From Pezicula radicicola (lineage: Eukaryota; Ascomycota; Leotiomycetes; Helotiales; Dermateaceae): a stretch of DNA of 64,000 nucleotides. Shown one piece after another: positions 21,042 through 34,476 of this stretch (the stretch's first letter is position 1; every line of letters starts with the position of its first letter). Made by a program: the position numbers and the translations under genes. The notes under the pieces are model-generated. The model worked only from the letters and a program-made list of their open reading frames with translations, had not been told where the DNA came from and did not search any database. The stretch is taken from positions 744,001-808,000 of the forward strand of contig PDUO01000010.1 of assembly GCA_003008705.1 (NCBI GenBank), written 5' to 3'.

Positions 21042-24000
21042 TCACCCTGCGGCTCCCATGAAGCCGCCATACGGTGATACAGAGTTCAGTCTAACATACC
21101 TCACAATCTTTTCATCCTCTCTCTCACGTGGCTCTACCGCCAAACTCTTGTCGTACATCTCATGCACATCCCCTGCAGCTTGCATATTACTCAATATATA
21201 TTCCTGTAATTCCGGGACCGGTTGCAAAGGATAAGGAACATTCTGGTACTGCTGGATGTCACGAATAACTTCAGCCGTCTTGGCACGTTTGGCGAAGTTG
21301 ATCAATGTCGATTTCTTGATAATGGATGGTATGCCATCCTCAATGAAGGTGAGATCGGTGAGGTAGACCCCTAGTAGTATGAGTTGAAGATTTCTGTGTA
21401 AGGGACGAAGGAAAACGCTTACCGAAAAAAGGGATGCAAGGGGGGTTGGCCAGATGCAAGCTTTCTCTGTATTCTCCAAAATTCTTTGTACTACCCATGA
21501 GTCTGCGCATCGACTCGAGCACAGCTAAAGTTTTGGCAGGGACTTGATCCCAAGTTCGTTTCAAACGATGTATTGGTGCTGTCCCTAAGGCCGATATGAT
21601 GGATGTGAGAGTCGAGTAGTTATTCAAGGAGCGGCATTTCTAAGAAAGTTAGCATTCAGGCGTCCTCACTGGTCAAGAGAGGGTAGCAAACTTACATCTG
21701 CTACTAAAACAAAGTGCTTGATGACAACAACCCGCTTCTTAACATCGAGCTGTGTCAAAATCATCTCCGCGACCCAGTTGGTCAATTGATTCGAGTGAAG
21801 GATCAACGCCTTAACATTGGGCGCAGGTTCAGGGTCGTTCTCGCCGATCTTCTTTTGCCACGTCTTATTCAAGCATTCTGTCGGCTTAATCTTACCGTAC
21901 AATTTTGACTCGACAATCGTGAGCTGCCGAGCGAATTCTGTAACATCAATGTCGAGGAACTTGAGCTTTTTCATGTTCTTTGGCATAATAGGCTGTGGAG
22001 TAGATTGATTCAAGGTCAGAACCAAACGCTTGTTGGTCGTTTCTTGTCCACGAAGTCTTTGCTCCAGAACTGTCATGAGTGGGCCAGATCCTGGAGTCTC
22101 GGTAGTTTTGACGGTGTCCCTGGCAAAGGTATACACTTCACGAATCAAGGATCTCGTCTCGTCATTTTGCTCCTCCATCCAGTAGTTATCAAACCAGCTC
22201 TTCAGAATGTTTACCACCCTGAAACGGATTGGCTTTTGCTTTCGGTCTCGCCAGATCTCATAATCCGATTGCGCCATTCCCTCTGATGGCTGTATCTGGA
22301 ATCGCTTAACTAAGAGCTCGAATAGCTCCCGAGCACTCGTAAAAGATCGATAAGTTAACAAGAAAGTTCCATTGAAGCTTGAATCCAATTTGTCGTGTCT
22401 TGTCAGTTGCTCAACAAGAGCAACCAACGTTCCACCCTTCAGCTGTGGCGGTGAGAGTTTCGTGTCAAATGCAATATCATCTTCATGGTCAAGCTTCAGA
22501 CAATCTGGTATCTCGTCTTGCTGAGGATCACGACCGCGGATTCCAGGTTCTTCGCCAAAGAATTTCCTGACCTTGGAGTTTTCACCTTTGCGGTAATTTG
22601 CAGTTGGGTCTCCTTCAGAATATGATTGTGATTGGCCAAGTGCTGCCAAACCCCCTGGTCTAAGACCAAGATTCTGACGAGACTCGCTCCGTTGATGGGT
22701 ACGCTCGTAGCCCATGCTGTCAGCTCTTCTTTGGTCGCGCGCCCTAAATTCATCTCGAGTGGGTGGACTGTCTTGCTGTGAGGTCATTTGTACCTGTTCG
22801 CCAAGAAGTTGTAGCGAAAATCCGATGTGCGATGAGTTCGTTTCCAGAGCCCTTGCGCACTGGCGGACATAATTGAGTCGACCTTCAAGTGATTCCCCTC
22901 GTACCTCCGCCCACTCGTCACCTAATGGTCCCGCAACAGCTTGGCATCCGAGTAGCAGATCTGATATGTTGTCGTACAAGCCCTGTTTGTATGCGCTGAA
23001 ATCTACCAATTGAGGGTTTTGGAAACTGTTACCTAGGGATGATAGGTTGATCGATTCGACTGCCGAAACCCATGGTTTGAACATCTCCAATACCTTACCA
23101 GCAGCCGAGCATACATTATTGCCAATGACTTCATGCCTGTAAGGTGTGATAATTTTCTCTGTGACCACCAGATGCTCCTCCAATTTCCTTATGCTTGAGA
23201 TCAGCATGCGTTTCAGATCATCCAGTCGTTCTGTCATATTTGCATCGAGAATAGCGGAAGGCTCAGTCACACTTTCGTCCTCGTCCAAAAAGTTTGAAGT
23301 CATTGGGTCTCTCGATCCAAGTCCATTGTTCTGCCAGCTTCCACCAACAGTACTCCCAATTACGAAGCCTGGTAAGAGTCGCGGTATGTCTTCTCCTCTC
23401 TGTTGTCTCGCAACCTCAACATAACTGAAGACACCTAAGAGAACGCCATCTGCTTCTTGCAAGCACTTTTGGTATGATTCCGCGTTGGGCCAGTCTGCTG
23501 CTGCAATATGCGACGAGATGACCAGTTTCGAGAACTTCGACATCATGTCACGGAAATGTGGGTATAACGCTTTATTGGTAGATATAATGGAAGGTTGACC
23601 GGAATGATTGTCTGTTGTTCCTGACCCAGCGGCAAGGAGTAGACGTAGATGGTCCGATATGTCTTCCGCGCGACGAACGTACTCGGAGCGCTCGCCATTG
23701 TTGATTGCTTCTCGATATCGATCCACGGCTTTCTTCATACTGCTGACGAGCCTATTCCATGTTAGTGGTGCTGCGGATCCATCGTCGAAGAATGAGCGGG
23801 GCAGTGTTGCAGCATGTGGAGGGCCTAATGCGGGGTTCGTGAAAGATGTAGTAGAAGGCCCTATGGTAGGCATCGATGTTATTCCAGAGGTAGATGGGTT
23901 TGTGAAAGGATCATTTCGCAATCGAGTTAGGGGAGATCCGCCGCCGTTTATAGAATCCATAGAAGTTGCGGGTGATACCCCGTCAGAAAGCTTAGAGCGT

Positions 24001-24974
24001 CTCTTCCGAGGCTGAAAACAGATTTGTTAGCATGTACGGGTTAGAAAAGTGAAGTGCGTATCTACCAATGAACTTCTTGAAGCCAGCATAAGGGATTCTC
24101 CCTCCAATTCTGAGGCAGAATTCCCATCCGATTCGTCTTCTTCATCTTGCATGTAACCTCGGGCCATCATCTCTGGTGGAGGCCTGGTTTTATCAGGAAT
24201 GTTGACATTCATTCTATCCCTTGGGCCGTTCTCTGTAGCAGAAGATGGGGATTCAAGAGGTAGTTCCATGCTACTCTCACCTGTCTCAGTATTGAAGTAG
24301 AACAGCCTTCCATCCGGGGTGGCTTGAGGTATCCAGAAATCGGCCCTGGATTTCGTATTTGTGCTCGTTCCCTCCATGGGAAGTTGAGTTGTGTCGTCGC
24401 GCTCGGAGTCCTCCTCCTCCTCATATTCATCCTGGTAATCCTCGCCATCTTCTAGCTCCTCCTCGTCTTCTTCGTCAGCATCGTCCATAGGCCCTCTCAT
24501 ACCATTTTGCATATTCTCTGCGACATTTTCGGGCGTGCTTATCGCCTGACAATAGTTGCTGGGAAACCAGCCTCGGACACCATTAATGACCCCGTCCCAC
24601 CAACCACTCTCAAGCTGTGTAATTACTTGTATAACATCTCCTTCGTGGAAACTCAGACTGGTTCGATCGTCGGCCTCATAGTCATAAAGCGCGCGCACAT
24701 ACATGACTGGCTGTGGCGCGTTACCTAGAAGGCCGTTCATCAGTGTCGGTGATCTGCGTGATGATGAAGCTCTCGACCTGGCAGCTCTAGAAGGAGAGGA
24801 GTTGTTCGCGTTCCAGGCGGATTTATTCTGGCTGCGGGAAGGGGATGACGCTTGCAGCAGTCCGTCGTCGGCGTATGCAGCGTTGTCGTTGATGTGATTC
24901 GAATTATATGAGGTGAAGGACTGAATGTTGTTCTGCGAAGGAAATACGGCTGATTGAGACTGAGTCAAAAGCAT
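21042..24974 (-). CDS. SH3 and RasGEF domain exchange factor for Ras (Cdc25 type)
   Basis: Guanine-nucleotide exchange factor that activates Ras. Exons 24066-24974, 21696-24011, 21423-21639 and 21042-21370 join in phase to 1256 residues. Domains in order: an SH3 domain (about 91-147, with ALYDYEADDRTSLSFHEGD and GWFPSNYC), a strongly acidic run (160-195), a WW-like segment (209-240, FWIPQATPDGRLFYFNTETG), a helical middle region, the RasGEF N domain (about 810-940, GGTLVALVEQLTRHDKLD) and the catalytic CDC25 domain (about 985-1225). The last includes DIDVTEFARQLTIVESKLYG, FVLVADKCRSLNNYSTLTSI and GVYLTDLTFIEDGIPS. The last exon has a strong GTATGT donor about 57 bases before its stop, so the final residues may be spliced differently. 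Its distance from the next upstream gene is unusually large. Confidence 0.92.
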
Positions 24975-25513
24975 CGTGAGGGTGACCGCGATGCTGTGTT
25001 CAGTGCATTGTTATCCGGCCAACCTTGCCTTGCGCAGAATCAACAGTTGGGGTGTAGGAGGTGCAGGTCGATCAAAGTCAAGTCGTGTGCGCGGCTTCGA
25101 GTGCGTGCAGTGTGTGCGATGCTCCTTTTCAGGATAAAAAGAATGTATTCCTGCTCTATCGTTGGCCAGATTTCGGAGCCCTGGCACACATGGACGGCGG
25201 GTAAGACTCAAATCAACAGGCCGTATTTGTCCGCTCAAGTCTAACAGGTGCACCAGGCTGATCAATAGGAGATACCACGAAGGTTAAGATGCTGAGAATG
25301 AAGTAGGATGAATAAGGACTCGGTCGAGCAGGCGCCGCAGCTCAAGGTCGCATTTGAGAAAGATGCCTTTGTCGCTTTTGGAGGTGGTTCCCCTCAGACA
25401 GCAGCAGCCTTTGGACTAACCTCGTAAATTAGCGCGTGTCTTGGGACATCCAAGCGTCACGGTCCCTGTCGGCAGCTCAATGGTCCAATCCCCTATCTAC
25501 AATCAATACAACG

Positions 25514-25532
25514 GGGAGGTAGGTAGGTAGGT
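25514..25532. repeat. AGGT microsatellite
   Basis: About four copies of GGTA/AGGT follow GGGG before TGCACC, upstream of the RasGEF gene. Confidence 0.7.
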
Positions 25533-26057
25533 GCACCACTCTCAGGCCCTTCAAGTGTCAATTGTAGAGTCTCGCGATGATGTAGTTGGCATATTTGGGG
25601 TGCTGAGAGAATTAAGGTAAATTAAGAGTTTACGGCTTCTCCTCGCTAAGCCCGCCGATTTCTTCAGCAAATTGGCAGAAACACATGCTCAATGCTGCTT
25701 GCTACCACACGCCTATTCGATTGCGGAGAGTGACAGGACAAGATGTCATCACAATTCACCGTTTTCGAGGCAGCCGCGACCCTCTGCCGACCTGCATGCA
25801 GATATGCAGTCTACACACTGCGCTCCACGAGGTTTACATTCTCCGGCGAGGTACTTCGCCATCGCGATGGTACGAGTAGAATAGGGTTTGGATGAAGGGC
25901 GTTACATTTACAATCACGTCAAGCGCCCTTAGAAAGCTCGATTACGCTTTACCTGTATGACTGGAAAAGTGGAATTATCCCATCCCTCTAGTGGACTATG
26001 GACTATCCTTTTTGGCCAACACCCATGGCAAGAGGGCAAAAGGAAGTTTGTAGAGTT

Positions 26058-26085
26058 GGAGGCAACGAGTCGGAGGCAACGAGTC
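26058..26085. repeat. 14-bp direct duplication
   Basis: GGAGGCAACGAGTC occurs twice head to tail with no spacer. Confidence 0.75.
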
Positions 26086-26429
26086 GCGAAATGACCACGT
26101 TAAGCCAGAACTTGTGAGCACACGTTTTGCTACAGTATCAGTGATGTCAAACTTAGTAGGGCAAGACGAGTCTAGGTCTATCTTCGACCCCTCTATGAAG
26201 TATGTGAGGTATGGGAGAGTGCTAACAACGCATCCCCAATAGAGGGATCAGCCTTGCGCAGCAGGAAGGCGAGCAGCACCCCAGATCACCCTTGGACTCG
26301 TGTGAGTTGGCCTGGCCGGGAGAATAGTGACCTGCATCTCGTCTTATCGGACGAACTCAAGATCTTTTGGTTCAATCACACGGCTGTTGATCATAATATT
26401 AAATAAGACCAAGAACCTAGAGGGGAGTT

Positions 26430-26470
26430 CCCGACCGAGGGACGCTTCTCAAAGGCTCCTTTCGGTCGGG
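26430..26470. repeat. GC-rich 9-bp inverted repeat
   Basis: CCCGACCGA at 26430-26438 pairs perfectly with TCGGTCGGG at 26462-26470, with a 23-base loop. It could form a hairpin in either strand; no gene lies next to it. Confidence 0.6.
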
Positions 26471-29400
26471 CCCCTGAGCATCAATCACAGCCGATCGGGA
26501 GCCATTAGTAGTTGATGTTTCGCTCTTCATGTTTGTATAGCCAAAGACGTCAGGGTTTGTGGGTATATGACCTTTCAATTATCAACTTCGAACCCTTCGA
26601 TTAGTACGAGTCACAAATCGCGAACATACGATCAAGCATCAGATTGACGGTCGAAATAGAGTTCCAATTCCTTGCTAGGAATTATCTTGAAGTACGAAGT
26701 ATCTTGAGGGCAACCCCACTCATTACTACTCTACCGGCCTCCTTTTATCACGCCGCACGGAATGCTTCATACAAAGCAAGATATCTATCTAACCGAGTTG
26801 CGCCTGCCGTCGGATAACGACATGTATTGAAATCTGCTGCCGTTCAAGCAGAACCCCTCGTATCTGGTCTACCATTCACGGGGCCCTGCGGCGGGCGTGT
26901 TTGCTTGATGGGACGTTGCTTTCTGTACTTATCTGCTGTACGTATGACCAAGGGGACATCCCATGTCTGCGAACGGTTTGATGAACTTCAGGGAGATACA
27001 GTAACCACCTTCCCAAACTTCAAAGTTCCAAGCCTGGATCTTTTCTTTGCCTGCTAAGGGACGAGATAGAGATGCTGGTATCAACAAGTTACTACCTTCC
27101 TGGAAACTTATGACTTACGGAATCAAGTTAACCTTCAGAGATAACCTTACCGTCCACCTTCCTCTCGCTGGTGCTCGTAGTAGGGCCTGGACTCATCCAT
27201 TGTATCTTCAAATGAAAGCCCTTCACTTCCCTCAAAGGCTCCAGTTCGACGGTTTGGCCTTCCCATCAAAGCTTGCGCATATCTGGATATATAAGAGCAA
27301 GTATTGATCCAGGTCTGTCTGGCTTCGTAGCCTAGATGAGGCACCAAGTCGCAGTGGGTACACTCTTCTTTATTGCAACTCTGCGTTGTACAACCCCTCC
27401 AGCAGTTCGTACAAGTGCAATAGTACGTACTTGCACACCGTCCATTATTACACCGTTTAATGATCAATTGTACCCCGCCAGTGGGGTTCCACAAGCAAAT
27501 CCAGAATGTGGCGGTCAGGAGGCTTTCAATATTTTGAAAGCAATGGAAAATTCGAGAGACAAAGTAGAACTGGCTCGAGCTTTGATTCTTATTCCTTCAT
27601 CAGCTCAGCCCTCCCGCTTAGTATCAACGCCACGACTGAAAATATCGGTAGGTAGATAAGGCGTCCATCTCACTTGGGAATCTTGGGACAGGATATTGAA
27701 TCGTAGCTCGCTTTGCGGCGTCGTTGTACTGTAAAGTTGCGATGAAGGATGAGCTTGAGTGCCATGCTTCATCCCACTCACCGGAGACCGCTTTCTGGTA
27801 GCGAAAGGCAGCTGCGTCCCCCTTGTCACACCGTGAGAAGGAAAAGCCTTTTTTGGCTGAAGAAAACTGAGGATTACCTAACTTGATGAGCGTTGCAGGA
27901 ATTACAGATGTTCATTGACCCCGTTCGGGGATGGCGGAAAATGGGTCGACAGACCCCAAAGACTGTTCCTTGGAACCCTATTCTTGTAATAGGTGGCTCT
28001 ATCGTGAGATCAATTGGATCTCAGTCAATCCGAAGGGATTTGAGGCTGCTTGCCCGTAAAACAGACCCTAGGTGTACCACTTTATTGTGGATATTTTCAC
28101 CCTCATTATTATCGTGGAATGGAGACGTCTCTTTCCAACCCCCTGGATTGTCTCATCTTCTTCCAAAGGACAATTGGAAGCCTCACAACTACTGTGAGCC
28201 AATGAGATTTTGTGCTATGAACTTCCTAACCAAGCACCCGCTGTCTCGGGCAAGGTGGATACCAGGATCAACTGGGATGATTTCGGGCTACTTGCAGGGG
28301 GGGTTGTGTACCAATCCCGATGGAAGCCAAATAGTAGCTTCCATGGAGGGGCAGCTTCAACCTCCAGCCTCCAGGCCATGAGGTGGGAAGGGCCCGTACC
28401 GCAGAGTTGCTTTAACCGTCGATATTGGGGAAATAAATGGTGATCGTGGCTTATGATCTCATACTATGGGCATTTAGTCGTGAATCTATGCAAGAGTCGC
28501 AGTGAAAATGACGGGTCGGGCTGGGCTGTACGCGGCTCGTTTGTTTCTGCAGGTCCAAGAACCAAGAACATACACCCGTTCAATAATGGCAGAGCAACCG
28601 CAACGAGGTTTTTTTTGGTGGCATTCGATTCTCCCGGAGTGCCGTGCCCCTCACGATACCGAAGAAAAATGGGCAATATCAGCTTTGACATTTATGGAGT
28701 TTATGGCCTGTTGAGCAAGGTTCTTGCATCCACCCGGGGAAGTGAGGCCTGCTATCCTAGAGTCTGCACTAAGATTGATTAGCAACGAGTTTCCATGCGA
28801 CGGCGGGCGCCTTTCGTTTTCGTGCCTGGCATTCGCGTGATCCCCGTTCCCCAAAATTCGATGGATCGTCGAGTTGCCCAAGATGCTTGTTGATCGCAAA
28901 TGATGCATCGTATCATCCCACGAACGTTGACGTTGCTAGGCAATAAGTTGGACAAGTTGGAAAAAGCAGCAGCTTGCGGCTGGCCAGATGGTTGCTCTGA
29001 ATTTCCTTTATGAAAAGAGAGATTGCTCCTCGAGACCAAGCCAAGCAGAGTTTTGGAATGCGACAGCTCCTTTGTGAGATGTCTATTACTCGTACGTCGC
29101 TGTGTCCCGTCAAAATGAATTGGCGACGAGCATAAGCTGGGCCTGTGTGATAAAGCGGCAAGACTTCAGTTGTTTGTGCGAACACTCTGTGCTTTTGCTG
29201 TGCTTTCGTACATGTACATACAGTAAAGTACCCTTTACTGCTCGCCTGCAGCTTGGACAGATCAATGCAAAGATCTAGGCGGTGTGATGAGAATGCAGAA
29301 CAGATGTTCGGACGGAGAAGGACTTTGAACTCGAAAATGGAAGATATAATACTACAAGTACTGTGACCGCCATTCTGCGTTGTCCTCAACGTCCCCGCTC

Positions 29401-30100
29401 TTCACAAGTTCACATGGGTTTACTTCCGGAAGCGGTTGTGAGGAGGTACGGAAGTACTTCCATTGATACTGGATGAGGGGAGTTGAACAAGTCTCACCAC
29501 AGGCACCTCGGCGCTTCCAACCAGCAAAGGGATGTAAGAAGAAAGACTTCGATGCCTCTGAAGTAGCGGTCATTCTTTTTGGTGGAAGGATTTTGCGCAA
29601 GAGTAAATGCTCAACAATATGAGGGGATCCAGACTCTCTCTCGAACTCGCGGGCAATCTGTCATTGAGCCCCCCATTCGCCACCCCTTGCGTAGCCGGTC
29701 AGGTACACCTCGTGAGGCATCCGGCTCTCATTCCAGTGAGGAATACCGTGATACCCCTCTTCGGCTTTGTACCGTCTGGGTTGGGTAAGTTCCCCTCCCC
29801 TCATCGCTGCTCGCCGCAACAAGGTCAGGTGTGGCTAGGTTCTCAGCCTTGGTCGTCAGCACCTGCTGTGCTGGCATTCAACCTCCGTGACCTCGGTAGC
29901 CCAGCGCCAACAGCAGCTATGCTACGTGAGTTGTGCTTCCCAATTGAATGACCACGTATACCTCGAAAATAGAGGCGCATCCTACGCTCCTCTGCTCCTG
30001 ATGCCACGCCCACGATACATTGATACAGTACATATCTTGCGCTGCACGGGAATAGTACTAAATGAAAAGTATGAACGAGTCAGAGCTTCATTAGTGGGCA

Positions 30101-30124
30101 GAGGGGCCTCCAAGATGGCCCCTC
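30101..30124. repeat. GC-rich 8-bp inverted repeat
   Basis: GAGGGGCC and GGCCCCTC flank an 8-base spacer, giving a compact perfect hairpin about 630 bases before the factor gene's ATG. Confidence 0.6.
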
Positions 30125-30752
30125 AACGCCCGTACCCAGACGGATGAGCCGGCGTGCTCAGCTACGTTTGCACTGGCCATATATGTACGGAGATAATAGG
30201 TTCATAATTAGAGTAGTAAAAGCAGCAAATGAAGGGCACTTCAGATGCTCGACAGGGCTACAGGGGTAGACTAGGTGTGGCTACATGGGCATAGAAGACC
30301 CGCTAGGTATTCTGGAAAGGGGCTTGCCAACCTGCTCTTCACGAAACTGCCCCCCCGCCTCTCGTCTTTCCCTCCCTCTTTTTCTCACAGTCCCTCGTTC
30401 AACCCCTCTATTATCTCGACCTCGACACCAATCTCGCCCTCATTCACCACATCATCGACTCGCATCATACCTGTCGACCTCACCTTTGGCGACGCACATT
30501 CCGCCTTCCTACCACCCAATTCACCCTGTTGATCGCGAGCAACCTGTTCTTCCTCGTCCGAAGAACCGTTGCGTCGTGACTCCTGCCACCACCATAATAC
30601 CCACGCCACACAAACAGATGAACCTCAGATTCCAACAAATGAACAGCACATACCAGCAGAATCAAGTCACACTTTAAACCTTACGCCCACGCTCGCGAAA
30701 CAGACGATTTCAACTATCGCTCTGTTAAAGGACGACTGCCCAGCCACCCAAG

Positions 30753-33338
30753 ATGCCCGTCGCAGCCAGCCAGATGACCGCCGTCCTCCCCAAATCGGCC
30801 CTCGCGCCCGAGAAGAAATACAAGTGCCAGTTCTGTAATCGAGCTTTCAGCAGAAGTGAACATCGTAGTAGACATGAGAGATCACGTAAGTTTTGATGTT
30901 TGGTCGCGATTGTTTTCGTGTTCCCCTCTTTCTTTTCCAAGGGCCCCTCATGTCGCGTGTGGCATCCGAACATTTTCGCATCGCGAGAGATCCCACATCC
31001 CACATCATCCATTCCATCAAAGCACAACTAATATTTCATCATCACAGATACCAAGGAGCGCCCCTTCAAGTGTATGAAGTGTAGAAGTACCTTTGTGCGA
31101 CGCGATTTGCTTCTTCGACATGACCGAACTGTACACGCGAAGGATGGAGGAATCCCTCTTCACAGCGACGTAAAGCGACGTGCGGGGCCCAAGGCCAACA
31201 CAATATCCGGACCTTCGAAGTCACCCATCAACATCGACACCTCTGCACTCGAGCAGATCGAGGCGAGCAGCGATGGCATGGTTGATCTCGAGACGGCCGC
31301 GATGTTGATGACCGACCTTCACCACAAAGCCACTGCGGCCATGCGGAATGCGGGAGTAGGACCATATGAGAATAGACCTGGAATGGCGTTTTCTCATCAC
31401 GGTGCTGCCATGATGGAACCATCCGTTACTTACCCTAACGGAGCCATCGCGCTTCCGCAGGTACAGTGGGATTCTTTCATGCCGCAGTCTGTGATCGAGC
31501 AAAAGTCACATTCAATTTCTTCTGGCTCTCAAGAATCGCAGTCGTCGTTCGCCAGCGTCAGTACCCTCCAACCTCACTCTCGCCAGCTTCCTCCGATCAA
31601 CGCACCAACTGGCTACAATGCACTCGTCCCTGCTCTACAGAATATGATCAGTTCGCTGCCCAACTCTAGAACTGCCAGCCCTGCACCACAAACATCGCCA
31701 CCCAAGGCGCCCCAGGTTTTAAGCGACGAGGACCGCAATGTGATTTTAGACAATATCCGAAGCAATGATGGAGATCGTGCCATCCCCGAAACGTTTCGCC
31801 TCCCAAGTTTGGTATTGCTGAATAGGTATCTATCGACATACTTTAGCCTCTTCCATCACCATCTGCCTTTCCTCCATCCCGCATCTTTCAAGCCACCTCA
31901 GGTTTCTCCTCCACTGTTGTTAGGAGTCCTGTCAATCGGTGCGTTGTATTCGTTTGATCAAGATCAAGCGTACATGCTTCATATCGGCTCTAAGGTGCTC
32001 GTCAACCAGTTTTTGCAAAACAAGGAGAATTTCAGTTCGCGTAAATGCCCTTTGTGGACCATGCAAAGCTCTTTGCTCAACATGATATTCGCAAGCTGGA
32101 GCGGTGATCCAAAGGGTCTCGAATGGGCCTGTTCAATCAAGAGTTTACTTGCAAACATGGTCGCAGGTAATCGCTATGAGCTCAAGCTTCGCACCGAGGC
32201 TCGTAATGGTGCTAGGCCTACCCGCGCAGAATGGGTTGAAGATGAAGGCTGTCGTCGCACATACTATGCTGTGTATATCTTCTTCGGCTTGTTGACATTG
32301 ACCTATAATCACACCCCTGCGATTAGCTTCAATGAATTTGAGGATCTTCAGCTACCGTCTACAGAGACACTGTGGAACTTGACTGCGGATGATGCTGTGT
32401 GGTCCGATCAGCTGGAGGCTTCTCAGATTCCTTCATTCATGGACGCCCACGACAATCTCTTCCAAGGAGAATCATTACGTTACAGTTCGTTCGCAACGCG
32501 TGTCATGATCAATGCTCTATTCCTTGAAGTCTGGTATCACAAGCGCAGTCCAGAGGCCTTACAAGACGTGGTCACGGAATACAAACTCCGACTTGCATTA
32601 GAAACTTGGGAGAAGTCGCTCGAACTTGTTGAACCCGAAGTCGTATCTGTTCCTCTCATCGCTCCGCATAAGGGTCACCCCCTCATCTTCAATGCCATGG
32701 CGATGTTCCGTAACGCTCGTGCGCGTCTTGAAGTTGATCTCAAGTCGATACAAGAAGCCATAAGATATCATGACTCCTACGAAGTTGCAGCCGCTATGTC
32801 AAATGCCAAGGTTAAGCGATCGAGTGAAATGATCAAGGTCATCCAAGAGTGTTTTAACTGCATCGAGACTGCTGCTCTTGGGGGCGTCAAGTGGGTTGCT
32901 AGAACTTCAGCTACGAACTGGAGCATCGAACACCCTCTCTGTGGCTTGGACTTAATGGTCATCCTCAGCTTGTGGCTCTATCGCCTGGAAAATGACGACG
33001 AGCCTGCTACTGGGGAAGAAATGATCATGTACAACAAGTTTCAGAGGCTTTTTGAAGAGAACCAAGTACCAATCTACAACTCGAAGCTGAGTTCGACTGT
33101 TGCTCGTCTCTGGGGTGGAATGCTTGACGAAGTCGTTGTCTGGGGGTAAGTTTTCTCGTCGCCCCTTCCAAGGTTGCAAGATCTAACATTTTATAGCATG
33201 ACCAAACTGATGGGAGAGTCATTCAGACTTCACTCTCAAGCTCTTGTGGGCTATCAGGACGACCCTGAGCAATCAGATGTCTCAACACCGTCAATGATCT
33301 CTCAGGGTGCTGATGACAACGACGACAGCGTGTACTAA
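30753..33338 (+). CDS. C2H2 zinc-finger transcription factor with fungal_trans domain
   Basis: Nuclear DNA-binding regulator. Exons 30753-30885, 31048-33145 and 33197-33338 give 790 residues. Two tandem C2H2 fingers lie at about residues 24-80: CQFCNRAFSRSEHRSRHERS, the linker HTKERPFK, then CMKCRSTFVRRDLLLRHDRT. The first intron splits the linker between the fingers. A Ser/Pro/Gln-rich region follows (about 95-245), then a fungal-specific transcription factor domain (about 260-560) with FHHHLPFLHPASFKPPQVSP, LLLGVLSIGALYSFDQDQAY, WACSIKSLLANMVAGNRYEL and RAEWVEDEGCRRTYYAVYIF. The arrangement resembles fungal C2H2/fungal_trans regulators such as Klf1-type proteins; the target pathway is unknown. 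The ATG at 30753 is the first after an in-frame stop at 30675-30677. Confidence 0.9.
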
Positions 33339-34476
33339 AGAATGCTCTTCGTTAATGATTTCATGATTTCCTTTCTCGTTTTCCTTGCATAGACTCTGGC
33401 TCTTCTTGATATCCCTCTCATCCTGTCTCCTTGGTCGCTTTGTTTTGGTTGCGTTTCCTTTGTTCTTGCATCAGCGTTTTGTGGGCATTTCCTAAGGTCA
33501 CGGGCAACAATACGGGGCTATGGTTGGGCATACCGGGCTCTCTCTATCTCTCTCATGTCAGCAGCGTTTCGACGCACGTAATCTCTATACACGCATCATT
33601 CTGGCTGGCTCCACCTCTGTTGTTTCTGCCCTGTCCTTTTTACCTCTGCGCTTATTACTATTTAATATTCTCCTCTCATCATCTCTACAGATACCTTGTT
33701 CGATATACACTAGTTATTGGCTTTATGCTTGCTTTTTGCTTTGCGAGTCTTAGGTTTCCTTAGCTAGTAGTGGAGTGGTCGTGAGATATGGGCGAGTGCA
33801 GGACACAGGAAGGTTCACTGCAGCTCAAGGGCAGTACTGAGCGTGCTTGTGTGTGTGTAGATAGTCGATCATCTCAGCATCAAATTGTATGCTCACTACA
33901 TATCTGTGTCAAAACCTTTTGCTAAGTGACAACCTGGCGAAATAAAATGTGACTATATGAGCACAAGATCGGCAAGAGCTGCATAGTTCGGAGACATTTA
34001 ACCTGCAAAATGCAAAAGGCACCTTCGCTGGTAACAATCATATTGACTTGCATGAGAGAGGTAGATTGCCTTCACCGGCAAATGCAGTACATGCAGGTAC
34101 ACATGCGAAGTCGTGTTGATTGGCTGTGGTGCAACGTCGCTTCCCATTTTGCTATGACTGTATTCCCTTGTCCTTGCCTCTTTTCTTGCTGTTCGACCCC
34201 AGATCCCGCACTACCAGCACCAAGGGGCTCAGAGCACAAATGTCATTCCTCCATTCTCAAACCCCGCTTGCTACAAAGTCACCGACAAAACCCCTCTCAC
34301 GTCGGTCAGAGCCTGGTGTGCATCTTGTACTTATACCTATGAATATTAATCTAGTGAATGCTGTTCGAACTTCACACCCTTCCTCTGTTTGACTTCTGAG
34401 TTCTGACCCCCACATCCCCCACACGTACTGTACGATATACCACCTGCAGTGCCTGACGAGCGGCGGCGTGTGCGCA
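33339..34476. promoter_or_regulatory. intergenic, factor 3' region and GH16 promoter
   Basis: About 1.14 kb between two plus-strand genes. 33390-33760 is T/C-rich 3' sequence. Nothing coding or repetitive is evident. Confidence 0.55.

Larger units (their letters stand above)
24975..30752. other. 5.8-kb gene-free segment, not AT-rich
   Basis: Divergent interval between the RasGEF and C2H2 factor genes. Open frames are short, and the longest (27893-28381 plus, 28913-29389 minus, 27147-27494 minus) begin on TTG, not ATG, and match nothing I recognise. No tRNA-like B box, transposase or reverse-transcriptase motif was found. Base composition is balanced, unlike the AT-rich islands. Visible small structures are AGGT repeats near 25514-25532, a 14-base direct duplication at 26058-26085, and inverted repeats at 26430-26470 and 30101-30124. 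30330-30700 is CT/CA-rich and probably the factor gene's 5' leader. Confidence 0.6.

Noticed and set aside
27147..27494. Minus-strand frame with about ten cysteines
   Set aside because: It begins on TTG, has no signal peptide or upstream exon that I can place, and sits in an otherwise non-coding interval; a Cys-rich secreted peptide is not supported.
27893..28381. 162-codon plus-strand frame
   Set aside because: Starts on TTG, no recognised motif, composition not protein-like.
28913..29389. 158-codon minus-strand frame
   Set aside because: Starts on TTG and matches nothing recognisable; probably chance in non-AT-rich DNA.
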